A DNA stretch of 64,000 nt. It comes from Platycnemis pennipes (lineage: Eukaryota > Arthropoda > Insecta > Odonata > Platycnemididae). Position numbers and translations under genes: made by a program. Below are positions 11,491 to 22,644 of the stretch, piece after piece. The stretch covers positions 126,475,544 through 126,539,543 of the forward strand of contig OW121852.1 of NCBI GenBank assembly GCA_933228895.1, written 5' to 3'. The notes beneath the pieces were generated by a model. That model made no database searches. It was given only the letters and a program-made list of their open reading frames with translations, and was not told the DNA's origin. Position 1 is the first letter of the stretch. Each line of letters opens with the position of its first letter.

Positions 11491-12489
11491 CCTGGCCTCC
11501 ATAGTACACCCAAAGTACACCCTCTGCCACACCCCTGTGGTGGCACGCAGAGAATTATATACAAGAAGCAACGAGAGAACATGCCTATATTATAGGTTAT
11601 TCAGATGAATGAAAAAAAACTGGGCTTCCTTCGAAGTCTGATACCAAAGGCTTACTTGGAATACACTCAGTGTCATTTTAATCGATTGCCTAAGGATATT
11701 AAGACTTTTTTCTAGTAAATGAATAACGCTTTATCTTGACATTGCATACGAATCGCTTTCGAGAAGTTTATTCTGATTAGAGGGCGATAATATGGAGCTC
11801 TTCTGCAAAAGTTTTGAGATTCGATCGTCTTATGAATATGTATGTGCTGCAAAACATTTACGTTCAAAGAGAATCATTTATCAGCAGGAAAAGGTTTTAA
11901 GCATCTCATTTTTTTTAAATATAGGCATATTGGGATTTTTTCGGATGATAAGGTGAATTCCGGAGATAAATCCTTCGTATAAACGTAGGAAGCTTGTAGA
12001 AATATCACAATATGACAGGCATATTTAATTCAATCGTTGCACAATTGAATAAACAATACTGGTAATTGGAGAATAGCAGAGATTATATTTATTTTGACTC
12101 TTGATTGAAACTAACTAACGGAGAGTGTTCACCTGGAACAACATCGTTTCATTCCCATAGATCCCGTCGCCATGGTAATTATATGTAAACAAACTTATTC
12201 CAATTATATAGACCTTCTCAGTTGATAGAACTTCATCAATTAGGTAACGCTTGCAAACTGATTTGTGGAAACGATAAATCAAGCTGCTTTTATGAATAGT
12301 TTTCACTTTTTTAAATTTGCAATTTCATTGCGCAGAGTTTAGCCACTTTAAAAGTACAGGTGGCAATCAAAACAATTAAGCCAGACATATTCAAGGCATT
12401 ATGATAGGGATTTATTACAAGTGCTGATCACATGTCTACCAATCTTCATTTTCATCGAATTTTCACTTAAAAATTGCAAGGACAAAAAT
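11491..12489. other. No gene seen; X-box-like motif
   Basis: AT-rich unique-looking DNA. GTCGCCATGGTAAT at 12166-12179 is close to the palindromic RFX X-box consensus, but nothing else there suggests a promoter. Confidence 0.35.
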
Positions 12490-12708
12490 GTCACCCATTA
12501 CTCAGGAAGTAATTCTTTTTTGTATCCGGACGGTTCTTTTGGCCCATATATCCCTGGGATCCCGATAGGTATTTGCCTGTCATCAGGTTTCCCAGAGAAC
12601 CAACAGAGCTTGACAAACATTCATGCCCTGGGTGGAGAAAAACCCACCCAGGCGGGACTCGAACCCGCGACCCTAGGATTAGCAGGCGAGGTCTTTGCGA
12701 GGTCAATA
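12490..12708 (-). mobile_element. tRNA-derived SINE, 5'-truncated
   Basis: On the minus strand GGGTTCGAGTCCCGCC is a near-perfect tRNA T-arm and RNA polymerase III B box. It is preceded by GCCTGCTAATCCTAGGGTC, the anticodon-stem side of a tRNA-like head. The head is followed by an unrelated body beginning CTGGGTGGG and including GGGCATGAATG. A tRNA gene would end soon after the B box, so this is a SINE. The A box is missing or diverged. Its closest relative here is 38095-38165. Confidence 0.65.
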
Positions 12709-13799
12709 AATAGGTGATAAAGTTGCAGTTCTACATCAAATTCATTTTACTCATTACCCTAACAACCGTAGAAATACGTTTTGTAAGGGATATTAAGTCA
12801 CCAGCCGTTAAAGAGGAAGATAAATGGAATTGGGCGGAAAATAGAAAGGAATATGTCTATCCCTATTCTGCTTGATAATTTATTTTTCTAATTAAAACTA
12901 AATTAATTCTCTAGTTAAATCTGCCGATGCAGTGAGGGCTCCTTCTGGTTTCAGCAGAGCTTACTCAATTTTACATTGAGCATCTGCATTGATCTTTGAG
13001 ACAAATAATATCTATACAAGCACCGTCACTGGCATTTTAAACGAAACTGGCTGCTTTCCTCTTTGCCTCATTAAGGTCACGAAGCAAGTATTTCTCCGCC
13101 GTATTTTGAAATGACTACGGAGTACTCGATATAGGGACTTACTCTACTTACTAAAATAAAATATTTACTTTTTTCTTTTGTTTCTTTCTTTATTTTTATG
13201 AGAAAATTTACTTTATCATACTAGATTACTTCATTAAACGAAATATTTAGTGATTATGTACCGCTCTTATTTGAATTTCACCCAGGAAATAAGCTTAAAA
13301 TGATTGTGTACTGTCGACCAAAATATTATGGGCACTCGAGTTTGCAGGGTGTTTATGATGTAACAAAAGTCGTACAGAAAATCCAATCGTACAATATTTT
13401 ATTCTTGTTTAACGCTACGTTAATAATCGTACATTAAAATTTTTAATTTTTACTTTTGTATATTTACGCGTTTCGTAGTTACGCGTTATTTACCATAGAT
13501 GACTGATCACTGATCTCTGCATTCTACATTTGTTACCGTGTGCTCTTATTGGCTGCCTTTCGGGTTTATTGTTCGTCTACAGGGACGGAAGAACGGAAAT
13601 ACTCATATGATGAAATATGGGATGGGAGTCACCATCATTTGAGCTATCCCTGAGAAAGATCGCGAGATTCAGGCATAATAATATACAATGATAATAATGT
13701 TTGTCAAGTCAAACGAAGTTAAAAAAGCTTGTAAAAGAAGGAATGCGACAACAAGGCGCTATATAATAGCATAATCATACAATAATTGTGTATGCGCTA
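12709..13799. other. No gene seen; one MITE-end relic
   Basis: AT-rich sequence. The only repeat match is the terminal block at 13309-13349, listed separately. Confidence 0.4.
13309..13349 (+). repeat. Orphan end of the TA-flanked MITE family
   Basis: TACTGT, then CGACCAAAATATTATG, then CACTCGAGTTTG matches 34251-34289 at roughly nine positions in ten. It also aligns with the terminal repeats of the complete element at 23292-23849. The partner end was not found downstream. Confidence 0.55.
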
Positions 13800-14725
13800 T
13801 CACACTATAGACGAATTTCCATATAGGCTTTTCCTGGGCCGGCATTTATTCATTAAATAACATAGCTCTTTTACGGGATTTTGAATCGCGGAGCCACGGT
13901 GAAACCTCCTTAATACAAAATAATATTCCTGGGCCCACAAACTGATGGCAGAGACGTCATCATTCACCTTATTAATTATTTCCATGAGGTCTATAGGGTA
14001 ACAATGGCACTAGATTTGTAGACCGTCAGCGTACATCAAATACTCACAGTTTCAAATACAGTTTGGGAGATCGCGAACATATCATGAAAACAATAGTGGA
14101 CCAAGTACCTACCCTTGTGGTACACCACATGAAATAGGAACCCATTTTGACCGGTTTCCATGAGAATCTTTCACTGACTGACGTCGCCCATGTAAGTACG
14201 AAAAGAACCAATTTAGAGAGGAACAGGAAAAATTCAGATTTCTCATTTATTGAAGTAATAGTGCAAGATTTACGATGTCAAATACTTTGCTAAAATCAAA
14301 TAATACCGGGATAGTTAACAGTTTTCTGTCCATGGCGTATCTTATGTCGTCTGTGACTTTAATGAGAGTGGACTGGGTTGAAAAGTTCTTACGAAAACAA
14401 GATTGGATAGGGTCAAACAGTTTGTTTACATTGAGGTACTCTACAATCTGTTCGTGAACAATTTCCTCTAGTCATTTTGCAGCGGCGCAAACTAAGGAAA
14501 TGGGGCGATAGTCCACCGGTGACGAGGGATTATTAACCTTTTTGGTGGGTTGAATTAGGGAAGACTTCCAGTAGGACGGAAACATACCAGTCATTGAGGA
14601 AAAGTTAAAGATATTGAGCAGAGCAGGAAGCACAATTTATGATGATACTTTTAGAAATTTTATCGAAATATCATATACACCAACTGAGTTAAATCTGGAG
14701 GAGAATAGAGCTTTCTGTAACAATT
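13800..14725 (-). mobile_element. Jockey-like non-LTR reverse transcriptase relic
   Basis: Reading the minus strand in shifting frames gives the RT motifs in order: MFPSYWKSSLIQPTKK, DYRPISLV, NVNKLFDPIQSCFRKNFSTQ, then TIPVLFDFSKVFD (motif A), LHGRRQSV, ISCGVPQG-VLGPLL (motif B) and MYADGLQI, where the catalytic YADD has become YADG. It continues with INKVNDDVSAISLWAQEY towards 13800. Stops interrupt the GVPQG block and the region before VHEQIVEYL. The LHGRRQSV and FDFSKAFD-type blocks fit the Jockey/I group. No 3' tail or target duplication was found, and this family differs from the RTE-like and CR1-like copies elsewhere. Confidence 0.75.
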
Positions 14726-15070
14726 CGGGTGTGATGTGATGACAATGTATGTACGATGTGACGATGATGACGTCTATGATGACTATGTGACATTATACAA
14801 CGCTTAAAACAATAAAAATGGACGAAATAGACTCGAGGCCTTTGAGATGTGGGCATGGAGGAAGGTTGGTTTTTGTGAGTTGTGATGTTTCAGATGGGCG
14901 AGATGTGCTCGTCAGGGTCGTTGTCCGCTACCCAGGAGTGCGGGACGAGATAGAACGGGCAGAGGGGGTTGGAGAAGGTCACCTTTGGTACACGTAGATC
15001 AATCACTTCCCTACCAACAGAAGTAATAGCCTATATATAAAAAAATATTCGTAATGGGCATGATCGCTTC
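14726..15070. other. Low-complexity GATG-rich stretch, then unique DNA
   Basis: About 14730-14800 is rich in GATGATG and TGTGATG repeats. The remainder has no recognisable content. Confidence 0.4.
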
Positions 15071-16287
15071 ACTGCAAAACGTTGTTATGATTTTATTTGC
15101 GATCTGAATTTAAACGCTGTCTCATTTTACGGTAGTGGTCTAAATTTAAGGCTCAACATGCGTGAAAATCAGACACACCTCCGTATTATTTTAAGAACTT
15201 AACAACTGCATATTGAAAATAAAATGGTTGTGATCTGAAATTTAGATCGCCCGGGCTTAAAATAAGCACGCCTTGGTTGGTTCCGAAATTGGAACTAACC
15301 TGCCAATAGCAGAGACTGATGGGCGGAGCGTAACCAGGGAGATGGAATTCAACAAGGATTACGAAGCGTACAGAAGGAAAATTCGAAGTCTGGTCAAATT
15401 TCATTGCAAGTAGGTGAAATATGTTTCGAACGATGAATTAATGATGTAAGAATGTGGCGTTGATACTTCGTTTGTTTGCAGAAGGGAGCCAGTTGTGTCT
15501 GAGTGACGTATCCTGAGACTAATCTTCCTTATTTTGTCTACGTGGCAGGTTTGTAAGAACTAAAAAAATAGTCGCCCCTATCAAGTGACTGCTCCTGCCT
15601 CGGTTGGTAGATACTGGCACATATCTTTGGTATTGAAGACTTTGTATGGATTACTTTGTTTCCAATAAAAGTACAATTTTTCATATTAACTTTGAAGTTA
15701 TTGTTAATGTGTTCCCATTTCAGTCCTGAAATCTTTTTCAATGAAAATTGTATGACTCACGTTTGCTCTATCGAAGGAGTTAGTCAGTAAAACAGTATTA
15801 TAAATTAAAAAAAGAAACATTAGGGTTTTGGTTTCTGCTCGTGTGAAGTGTTTAAATATGTAGTATTTATAATTAGATATCCCATAAAAGTAGGCTTTGA
15901 TTTCAATAGCAATCCGCATTGTTACGAGGGACTTATTTTAAGATAGGCCCATGCGCAATTTAAGGCAGCCCAAGCCTAAAATTCAGCCTGTCTTAAAATA
16001 AGTCCCACCTGGTCTGATTTTCAGTTCTTCACCTGCCTAAAAATAAGACATCCCATCAAAGTAGACTTGAATTTCAGACGCAACTCGCATTATTACCAAG
16101 GGCGTCTTAATTTCAGCATTGGCCTATCTTAAAATAAGTCTCACCTGATCTGATTTTCAGTCCTTAACTTGCCTTATTTTTAGACAAGATATTAGTGCTC
16201 AAATTCAACATACACTGTCTTAAAAATTTTGCATCTGAAATTCAGATCGCTTTTGACCTTAAAATCAGATAGACTTTTTACAGGGTA
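15071..16287. repeat. Internally repeated element with CTTAAAATAAG palindromes
   Basis: The left edge CTGCAAAAC...GCGATCTGAATTTAAACG resembles the reverse complement of the right edge CCTGTAAAAAG...GCGATCTGAATTTCAG, suggesting diverged inverted ends. Inside, two units with a period of about 160 bp start near 15889 and 16051 (CCCATAAAAGTAG and CCCATCAAAGTAG). TCTTAAAATAAGTC and CTGATTTTCAG recur several times. No protein is encoded. This looks like a non-autonomous element with internal tandem duplication. Confidence 0.5.
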
Positions 16288-16684
16288 CTGTAAAGTGGGT
16301 GGAAATTGAGAAAATGAGAATATGACGGATAAAGGAAAAAATGAAGTTATTAGAAAGATAAGATATTGTGAGTGAGTGAAAATACAGAAACTTTAGGGCC
16401 AGCGTTTTTTTTTAATGTTTTGAGAAAATTTTATTAAGGATATATCATGATAAAAGATAGCTGCAGGAAGTCGGCGATCTCAGGGATAGAAAGGAGAATC
16501 CCTATGAATTATTAATGGCTAAGGGAGCTGATATAAGGTTGTGGGGTCAGATGGATTCCCTGTGGGTGGAATTCAGAAGATGAATATGGGCGGAGAAATG
16601 AACGATAGTATCCTCCTTGACATCACCCAAATTATATGTGAGCGTATGTTTTGAGTAACTGTCTCCGGAAGGATGGGAAGCAGG
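16288..16684. other. No gene seen
   Basis: Purine-rich unique-looking spacer directly in front of the second LTR. Confidence 0.4.
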
Positions 16685-16962
16685 TGTAACATGTCATTTA
16701 CAAGCCATGTCTTGCCAATTGGGAATCTTATGCATGGGATTCAAGGGGCCGCCATCTTAAATTTTGTCCATAGATTTTATACAGAGGCATAGGAAAATGT
16801 GGTGCCTGGCTTTACAATGGCTGATTATGGTAATGAGCGCGGTGATCCGGGGCATTCGCGAATTGCCGTACTTAACAAAGGAAATATAAATTGTTAGTCG
16901 TCTCGGCAAGAAACGCAAGGGAGTTATATTTTCGCCGATCGTAAACAATGGGAGAGTTGGCT

Positions 16963-16969
16963 ATATAAC
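16963..16969 (+). promoter_or_regulatory. TATA box of LTR copy 2
   Basis: TATATAA within GGCTATATAACGGGG is at the position equivalent to the TATA box of LTR copy 1, about 450 bases before the polyadenylation signal. Confidence 0.6.
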
Positions 16970-17415
16970 GGGGAGTTGAGTGCGAAACGGGGTCTTCTAG
17001 GCCAACAATCAGCCCGGTAGGAGTGGAATCCACGTCGGGTGGCTTTCCAAAAAGATATTCGATAGCCATAGAGGCCCACAAGCTGCCCAAGGGGAGCTGA
17101 ATCCACGTCGGGGAATTATCTGACGGGATTGCGGAATTTCAGCTGAATAGAGACGCGGTGCTGATCTTTAACCACCTAGGCGGAGAAATCGGGGTTGCAG
17201 ACGGAGGCAGCGATCGCAAGTTGAAGGATACAGTCCGTAACTTCCCACAGCGTACTCGAGGAATTAAGTGGTCCACTCCTCACTAAATATTGTATGTACT
17301 TAATTTTAAGAGGGTAATTGATTGTATTTGAGTGTCAAGTGAACAGTGAAGTGGCTCTGGAATGTATGGACAGTGTTATATGGCCTGTCTGTTGAAAGTG
17401 AGAGCCTGAAGAAGG

Positions 17416-17421
17416 AATAAA
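17416..17421 (+). promoter_or_regulatory. LTR polyadenylation signal
   Basis: AATAAA downstream of the TATA box inside the LTR, where R-region 3' processing is expected. The matching site in LTR copy 1 has been lost. Confidence 0.5.
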
Positions 17422-17561
17422 GTGATTGTGTAGTTGTATGATATTAGGAGGGTATTGTTTTGTGTAATGATTCTGATTTATTGTGTATGATAACAGAAAG
17501 GAGGCACGTAAACAGTAAATAATAAATTTAAGATATATTAAATAAAAGATAATTACATTAA

Positions 17562-17575
17562 TGGCGCCCAACGTG
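17562..17575 (+). promoter_or_regulatory. Primer binding site, tRNA-Lys type
   Basis: TGGCGCCCAACGTG is complementary to the 3' end of animal tRNA-Lys(CUU), which ends CACGTTGGGCGCCA. Fourteen bases match, four bases after the LTR end, where a minus-strand DNA primer would anneal. Confidence 0.8.
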
Positions 17576-18673
17576 AAAGGAGGAGAATATTATATGAAAA
17601 TAAATATAATTACGCAGGTGAGGGAGAAAGAAAGGGAAGGAAAGGACTTGTACAATATGAGGGTGAGACTTAGGTTGACACGCCATTTAGTTGTTAGTCA
17701 TTCTACAAAGCGTTGTAGTTTTTTCAGTTTTATTTCAATATCTGGGTGAAATAAACGGATCCACGACCACGTCAAGTGCTACAGTTCTTTTGATAAAATG
17801 GAAAATAAAACTTAAGCCGCGCAATGCATTGTGGGTCACATCCGTACAGGCGCTATCGTTGATCGTTGAGGGGAGTTTATTCTTAATTGTGTCATTAAAT
17901 TATTTTCTGGACCATGTAAATCATTAATTAATCTTTTGTAAACTTGGATCGCGGAGCTTCTCATCGCAAAGAATTCTCATTCTATCTCGAGTTTACGGTT
18001 TTCTGTTGCATAGATAATTTCTTGTCTGTAGCTTACACCACCATTTCAGATAGAATCTTCAGGAGTAATCGTAGTGGAAGAATGGTAATCAGAAGTACTA
18101 CTAAAGATGCTCCCTGCAGTGATGGCGAAAGCTAGATATAAGAAATCATCAACTTAGCAGAAAACCGTAGCCTCGAGATGAGGATGAGAAATACCTTTGG
18201 ATCTGGCGACTTTTAGCAAATAAAGGTAGTAAGTAAATATCAGTTTTAAAAAAATAAATCAGACAGAAGCTTTGGAAATCCAAAACGAGATTATAAGTCA
18301 TTTTTGCTCTCCTAGACCGATCGCTGTAAGGTCTTCGCTGCCCTCGTGTATTCTAGGGAGGTGGTCACTTCTACGAGAAGCAAATGGCGAATGGTACAGG
18401 CAAAGGGGATTTACGAGTTGAAATTGGTGAGAATAAGACAAAAGACACAGTGTTCTGAGATTTGAAGACACCACAGTACCGTACGGTCGACCATGAGTCT
18501 GACTCCGCGTCCACTGGCGGGCGTCACGCCTACACTCAAAAATATTTTTCTTTCTTAAATGAAATATTACCTCCGCCAAACATTTTTAACATTAAATTGA
18601 GTGTTGTATCCACAATAAATAAAAAAATGTCAGATAGGACTGAAGGCGTCACTTTGTGGAATTTAGTTACACT
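17576..18673. other. LTR leader remnant, then no gene seen
   Basis: The first 100 or so purine-rich bases may be retrotransposon leader. After that the sequence is unrelated and has only short unrecognised frames. Confidence 0.4.
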
Positions 18674-18935
18674 TATCATGGCAACGAATAAAATAAAAAC
18701 TTTTCGTCTATTCCACACTTTTGTTTTAATAACCGACCTAGGTTTCGACAAATTTTGTTATTCTCATCAGAATCACAAGGCTTGTCTCAGAAGCCTCAGA
18801 TCTAGGTTTTGACAAATTTGGTCATTCTGAGAGAAGCCTTGTGATTCAGACGATAATGACAAAATTTGTCGAAACCTAGGTCGGTTATTAAAAAAGTGTG
18901 GGATAGTCTTTATTTTATTCCTTACCATGTTAAGA
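18674..18935. repeat. Hairpin MITE, CCGACCTAGGTTTCGAC family, copy 1
   Basis: Two arms of about 110 bases are near-perfect inverted repeats around a short centre at about 18785-18830. Each arm carries ACCGACCTAGGTTTCGAC and then AATCACAAGGCTT. Outside these, CCACACTTTT and a GAATAAAATAAA block are mirrored too. RNA from either strand would fold into a long hairpin. The same terminal motif occurs in 40781-40975, so this is a family. The CGAAACCTAGGTCGG block also resembles Penelope-like 3' ends, which may be its source. Confidence 0.75.
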
Positions 18936-20690
18936 ATAAAAAATGATCAAAATCGAGAATTTGTAATTTTAAAATTATTGTAAACTTCATAAAATTATTT
19001 ATATTTTATTATATGATCCCTTATAATGATTTCAAAATTCAAGATCTTTAAAATAAGCCCTTTTAACATCTGTAACTTTAATAGGAGATGTACCGTAAAA
19101 TGTGCAGTTGCTTTAGCAAAATTCAAATTTTTACAACGTCGAAATTCACCGATAATGATTGTATATTCTGCTAAACAAGTTTGTAGTTTTCATTTCCCCA
19201 TCAAATGATGACTTTTTTCTAAGTTTTGTTAAAATCGGTTAGGAAGGGAGTATATTCTCTTCCGGATAAAAGCATGTCGGTACTCAAAATAAATGTTCCC
19301 CTATGAACCCCGTTCATGTAGCCATTTTGAATCACTTTTATTAATTTTAACAATTTGGCAATCTTAATGCATCTAATTTTCCCTGGGCCATTGCAAAAAG
19401 CAATGATCAGAATGAGCTGTACATTATCTATTTTTCGCTCAGCGAGGAACTAGAGTAAAAGGAGTGGCGGCGAAGAGGACGAAAAAATTTAAAGCCCCAT
19501 GCAGGTCCGTCGTCGGTAAACACGAAGCCTTATAATCCGTTTCCATGCCGACGGATAGAAAAAAAAGAAGTAGATGCGCGTCTCGACTTCTCAATGAATC
19601 GTTAATTGCACTTTGCTGCCGCCGTGGTTGAGTTGAATGGCGCCGAGCGAGAGAGGATACTGCTTGGTTAAAGTCGGTCAAATTGAGTCCAATTGTTCCT
19701 TGTCCCGCTTCCAATCAGATAAACAAAAGACTGACGAAAACAAGTCTGTCCACGGTCAGTGAGTGCCCTTGCTTGGCTCAAAGTGTTCGACCTTTCGCGA
19801 GGAAAAAAGAAGGGTAAAATCCAAACGTGTCTCCTTGCGTTGAAAATATTCGTAGGATTTAATAGCACTAACGCGATGACGTAATTAGTTAAACTGATGA
19901 CGGCGCATCGATTTTTATCTATTATTCACGGAGTGGGTCCTGAAGTTATAGTTAATGGGAGGATGTTTACGTACCTTTAGCAATCGCAAATCATTGACAT
20001 TTTTCAGCGCCAACTACGTTAATATACCCAAGTTGTAGTAGTGTTCAAAAATTGTAAGAATAATTGTTAACAAGATTTTTAACGATAGAATGGATCGTTT
20101 ATTTGATTCAGTTGCCATTTGTTTTACTGGGGCTAATGTTTTTTAAACTAATATTAATAACTTTATTGAACTAGTCTTAACGTTTATGTTAAAAATAATT
20201 TCGTTTCGCCATTACTTATCGTGTATTTTAACTTAAAATCGCATTCATTCGGCGGAGAGCACAGCTGCACGAGGGGAAAAATTACAAACGATTTCCAATC
20301 GTGCGATATTTACTCGCGCCTTCCTTTCTGCGGAGTGTGACGTTCAATTTTTCTCGCAATGCTCCACGCGTCCTATCAAAGGATCCAATCTCAGGCAATG
20401 TGTCCAAAGGTATTTTTAATACGAGTAGAGGACCTTTACTTTGAATTTTCTTTTGAGATATGTTTGTACATGAATGAAACATCAGTGATCACGACGAGTG
20501 TCTGCCATGCCAACATGTGCAACATGCCAAAATCTTTATCAAAAAAAACACTAAATCAAAAACTAGGTTTAGATAAGCATATTATGAGGCGTTACGACAT
20601 TTCAAGCAACACAAGTAGTTTAAATTATCGTATATTGCAAATCTATTAATTATCTTTTTCTCTCTGTTGATATATCCTTGAAAGTGCGCT
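18936..20690. other. No gene seen
   Basis: About 1.75 kb without a recognisable gene. The patch 19430-19870 is GC-richer, with CpG-containing strings, and has two overlapping minus-strand frames with no known motif. Confidence 0.35.
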
Positions 20691-21282
20691 AATTTATGAA
20701 AAAGGATCTGATGCTTTCCCGGCGTATGCTGGTAGTGAAGGCTGCTCGGGTGCTCCACCGGGTAATCTCCTCCATGGCTGCCGACGTTTCGGGGTACGAG
20801 TCGTACTCCATCATCAGGGCTGAATGTCGTGGCTCGAAAAGTGGCCGCCTTATATAGCGGTGTCGGGGCCTCAAGTTCCCTCTGATTGGTCCTTGGGTTT
20901 AGCCAATCGGATGCTTCGTAGGACAGGTCGCCAGGTGTTGCTAAGGGAGTAGCCACCGTCTCTATTCATGCTATTGTCCGCAAGCCGGATCTCTATGGCC
21001 TCCTTCGTAATCCTTTCCCAGTATTTCTTTTCTCGAGAGATGATCTTCACCTCGTCCCAATGGATAGCATGGTTTTTGTGGATGCTATGTTCGGCCACCG
21101 CAGATTTTTCAGGTTGGCATAGCCTGAAATGCCTTTTATGCTCTTTTATTCTCGTGGCAATTGTCCTACCAGTTTCCCCCAAGTAAATATCTCCGCATTC
21201 ACAGGGAATCTGGTATATTCCGGGAGTCGCGAGGCCACAGGGATCCTTCGCTCTAACTAATTGGTCCCTCAGCTTGGTACAT
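20691..21282 (-). mobile_element. Penelope-like element: GIY-YIG endonuclease and 3' end
   Basis: The minus strand reads KLRDQLVRAKDP, then GIYQIPCECGDIYLGETGR with TIATRIKEHKRHF. This is the cysteine-bearing linker and GIY-YIG core (here GIYQIP...DIYLGETGR) of Penelope-like elements. It continues through KSAVAEHSIHKNHAIHWDE, the catalytic-glutamate block REAIEIR (here KEAIEIRLA) and a tail with NRDGGYSLSNTW. The 3' untranslated part at 20700-20870 holds the hallmark GATGATGGAG...CCGAAACGTCGGCAG. The upstream part of the same element lies next to it in reverse orientation (21283-21500). The reverse transcriptase is absent. Confidence 0.85.
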
Positions 21283-21500
21283 GGCCGGAATGGTATTCTT
21301 CCAAAAAAAACCTTCCGCCGGAATGGCTACAACAAGGAGGAGATATCTTGGGCCCTTAAAAGGGCCTTCAGCGTTCGAGAAGACGCCCGGGAGGATAAAG
21401 AACGCCAGGACCCGGTGGCAAGGGCCGGAATACCATACGTGTCTACGGTTTCCGGCAAAATCTCCAGAATTTTGAAGAGACATGGAATCGAATCCTTCTT
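21283..21500 (+). mobile_element. Penelope-like element: inverted connector segment
   Basis: The plus strand encodes ILPKKTFRRNGYNKEEI...IPYVSTVSGKISRILKRHGI, the region between RT and endonuclease in Penelope-like proteins. In an intact element this segment comes directly before KLRDQLVRAKDP on the same strand. Here it is head to head with it, the junction lying near 21283. A 5' inversion of this kind is what twin priming or template switching during insertion produces. The segment ends against the CR1-like fragment at about 21500. Confidence 0.8.
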
Positions 21501-21800
21501 TAACATTATCACTGAAAATATGGTCTTGGAATTTGTTTAAGAGATTAAGTCTGAATTTCAACCTGCGATCTGACAATGATTCCCAATTTGATTCATTTAA
21601 TAAACTGGTTACGCTAATATAATTATCGTATCGTCCCTTTACAAATCTTGCCAATCTTTGCTGCACACGTTTAAGTCCATCATTTACACCGATTTCGTGG
21701 TGATCCCATACACTGGCAGCATATTCCAAATGAGGTCTAACAAGGGAAAAGTAGCTGTTTTCTCGTACATGATCGTCACATTTGAGGGTTATGTGGTTCA
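21501..21800 (-). mobile_element. CR1-like non-LTR C-terminal fragment J1
   Basis: The minus-strand translation reads KCDDHVRENSYFSLVRPHLE, then YAASVWDHHEIGVNDGLKRV, QQRLARFVKGRYDNYISVTS and LLNES...RLKFRLNLLNKF. This is the part after the RT palm in CR1/Jockey-group elements. It is cut at 21500 by the inverted Penelope-like segment, losing the 3' end. The frame is open for about 100 codons, so this is one of the younger fragments of the family. Others are at 39013, 41440, 59480 and 62303. Confidence 0.75.
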
Positions 21801-22632
21801 GAGGGTCAGGGTGAGGGTATTTCTGGAGAAGAAGATGAGAGGAAAATAAGTAGGAAGTGAAATGTGTAATTTAAGCTATAAAGTATTGCTTGCGTTTCGA
21901 GAAGAAGTTTTCGTAATAATGTTCCAAATCCAATCAATCCTCCTACATCCACTGAAGACACACTTTAGCTAAAGCGAGAAGGAACGTTACAAGAGAAACA
22001 AGTAGTGAAGGCTACGTGTTCTTTGAACAGCTCTCCATAAGCTATGATATATTAATAAATGCATCTGCGGTAATATCCTTTCAGTTGAAGCCAAGACTAA
22101 AAGAAAGCCAAACCCATTGAGGACAACATGCCACAAGAAACACAGCTGCTGTATGCACTTAAGGGGACATGAGACTTGAGCTCCTTCCGCGTTATCGGAA
22201 GAAGTTCCGATTACTCTCCCCCGTATAACCCGGAGCAGCGTGTGTTAGTGAATGAGCAATATGATCTGGGCGTGTCGGAATATAAAGACTGTTTCACCAC
22301 CTGGCGTGTTTCTCCTAGCAGTATGATATGGCATTGTTTCGAGGCTGTCCTATAATGAAATCTGTTTCCTCCTTTGGTCCGGAAGAAAAAGGGGCTACCC
22401 AGCCAATAAGGACACGGCAATGAAGGACGGGGAAGGGGTAGGGGATGAGAAAAGGAAGTTTGATAAGCACGAGACACCTCATCGTAATGTCACGTAAAAT
22501 GGAAGACATATCCGGCGAAGTACCTCCCGTATATAGTTGATCCTACGGGATGGATGACAACGAGACAGTTCGGGCTGATTGCGAGTAAAAACACTTGACC
22601 ATGTAACAACAGCAAACAGAATTTGTGGTCTC
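21801..22632. other. No gene seen
   Basis: A GC-richer patch at about 22180-22480 has overlapping frames on the minus strand without recognisable motifs. The rest is AT-rich. Confidence 0.35.
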
Positions 22633-22644
22633 ATCGAATGTAAA

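Larger units (their letters stand above)
16685..17557 (+). repeat. LTR of an LTR retrotransposon, copy 2
   Basis: The unit begins TGTAACATG and ends AATTACA, the TG...CA ends expected of an LTR, and is 873 bp long. It carries a TATA box (16963-16969), an AATAAA signal (17416-17421) and, four bases after its right end, a primer binding site for tRNA-Lys. That order (promoter, polyadenylation signal, PBS) marks it as a 5' LTR in plus orientation. Two GAATCCACGTCGGG repeats lie in the middle. Only about 100 bases of possible leader follow before unrelated sequence, so gag and pol are gone. Confidence 0.85.

Noticed and set aside
12655..12700. Functional tRNA gene on the minus strand
   Set aside because: The B box is good but the A box and the acceptor stem are not; a SINE body follows, so it is a tRNA-derived repeat.
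1286..17557. The two LTRs as the pair of one 16-kb element
   Set aside because: They differ strongly in sequence and length, each is followed by its own primer-site position, and several independent elements lie between them; they are two separate insertions.
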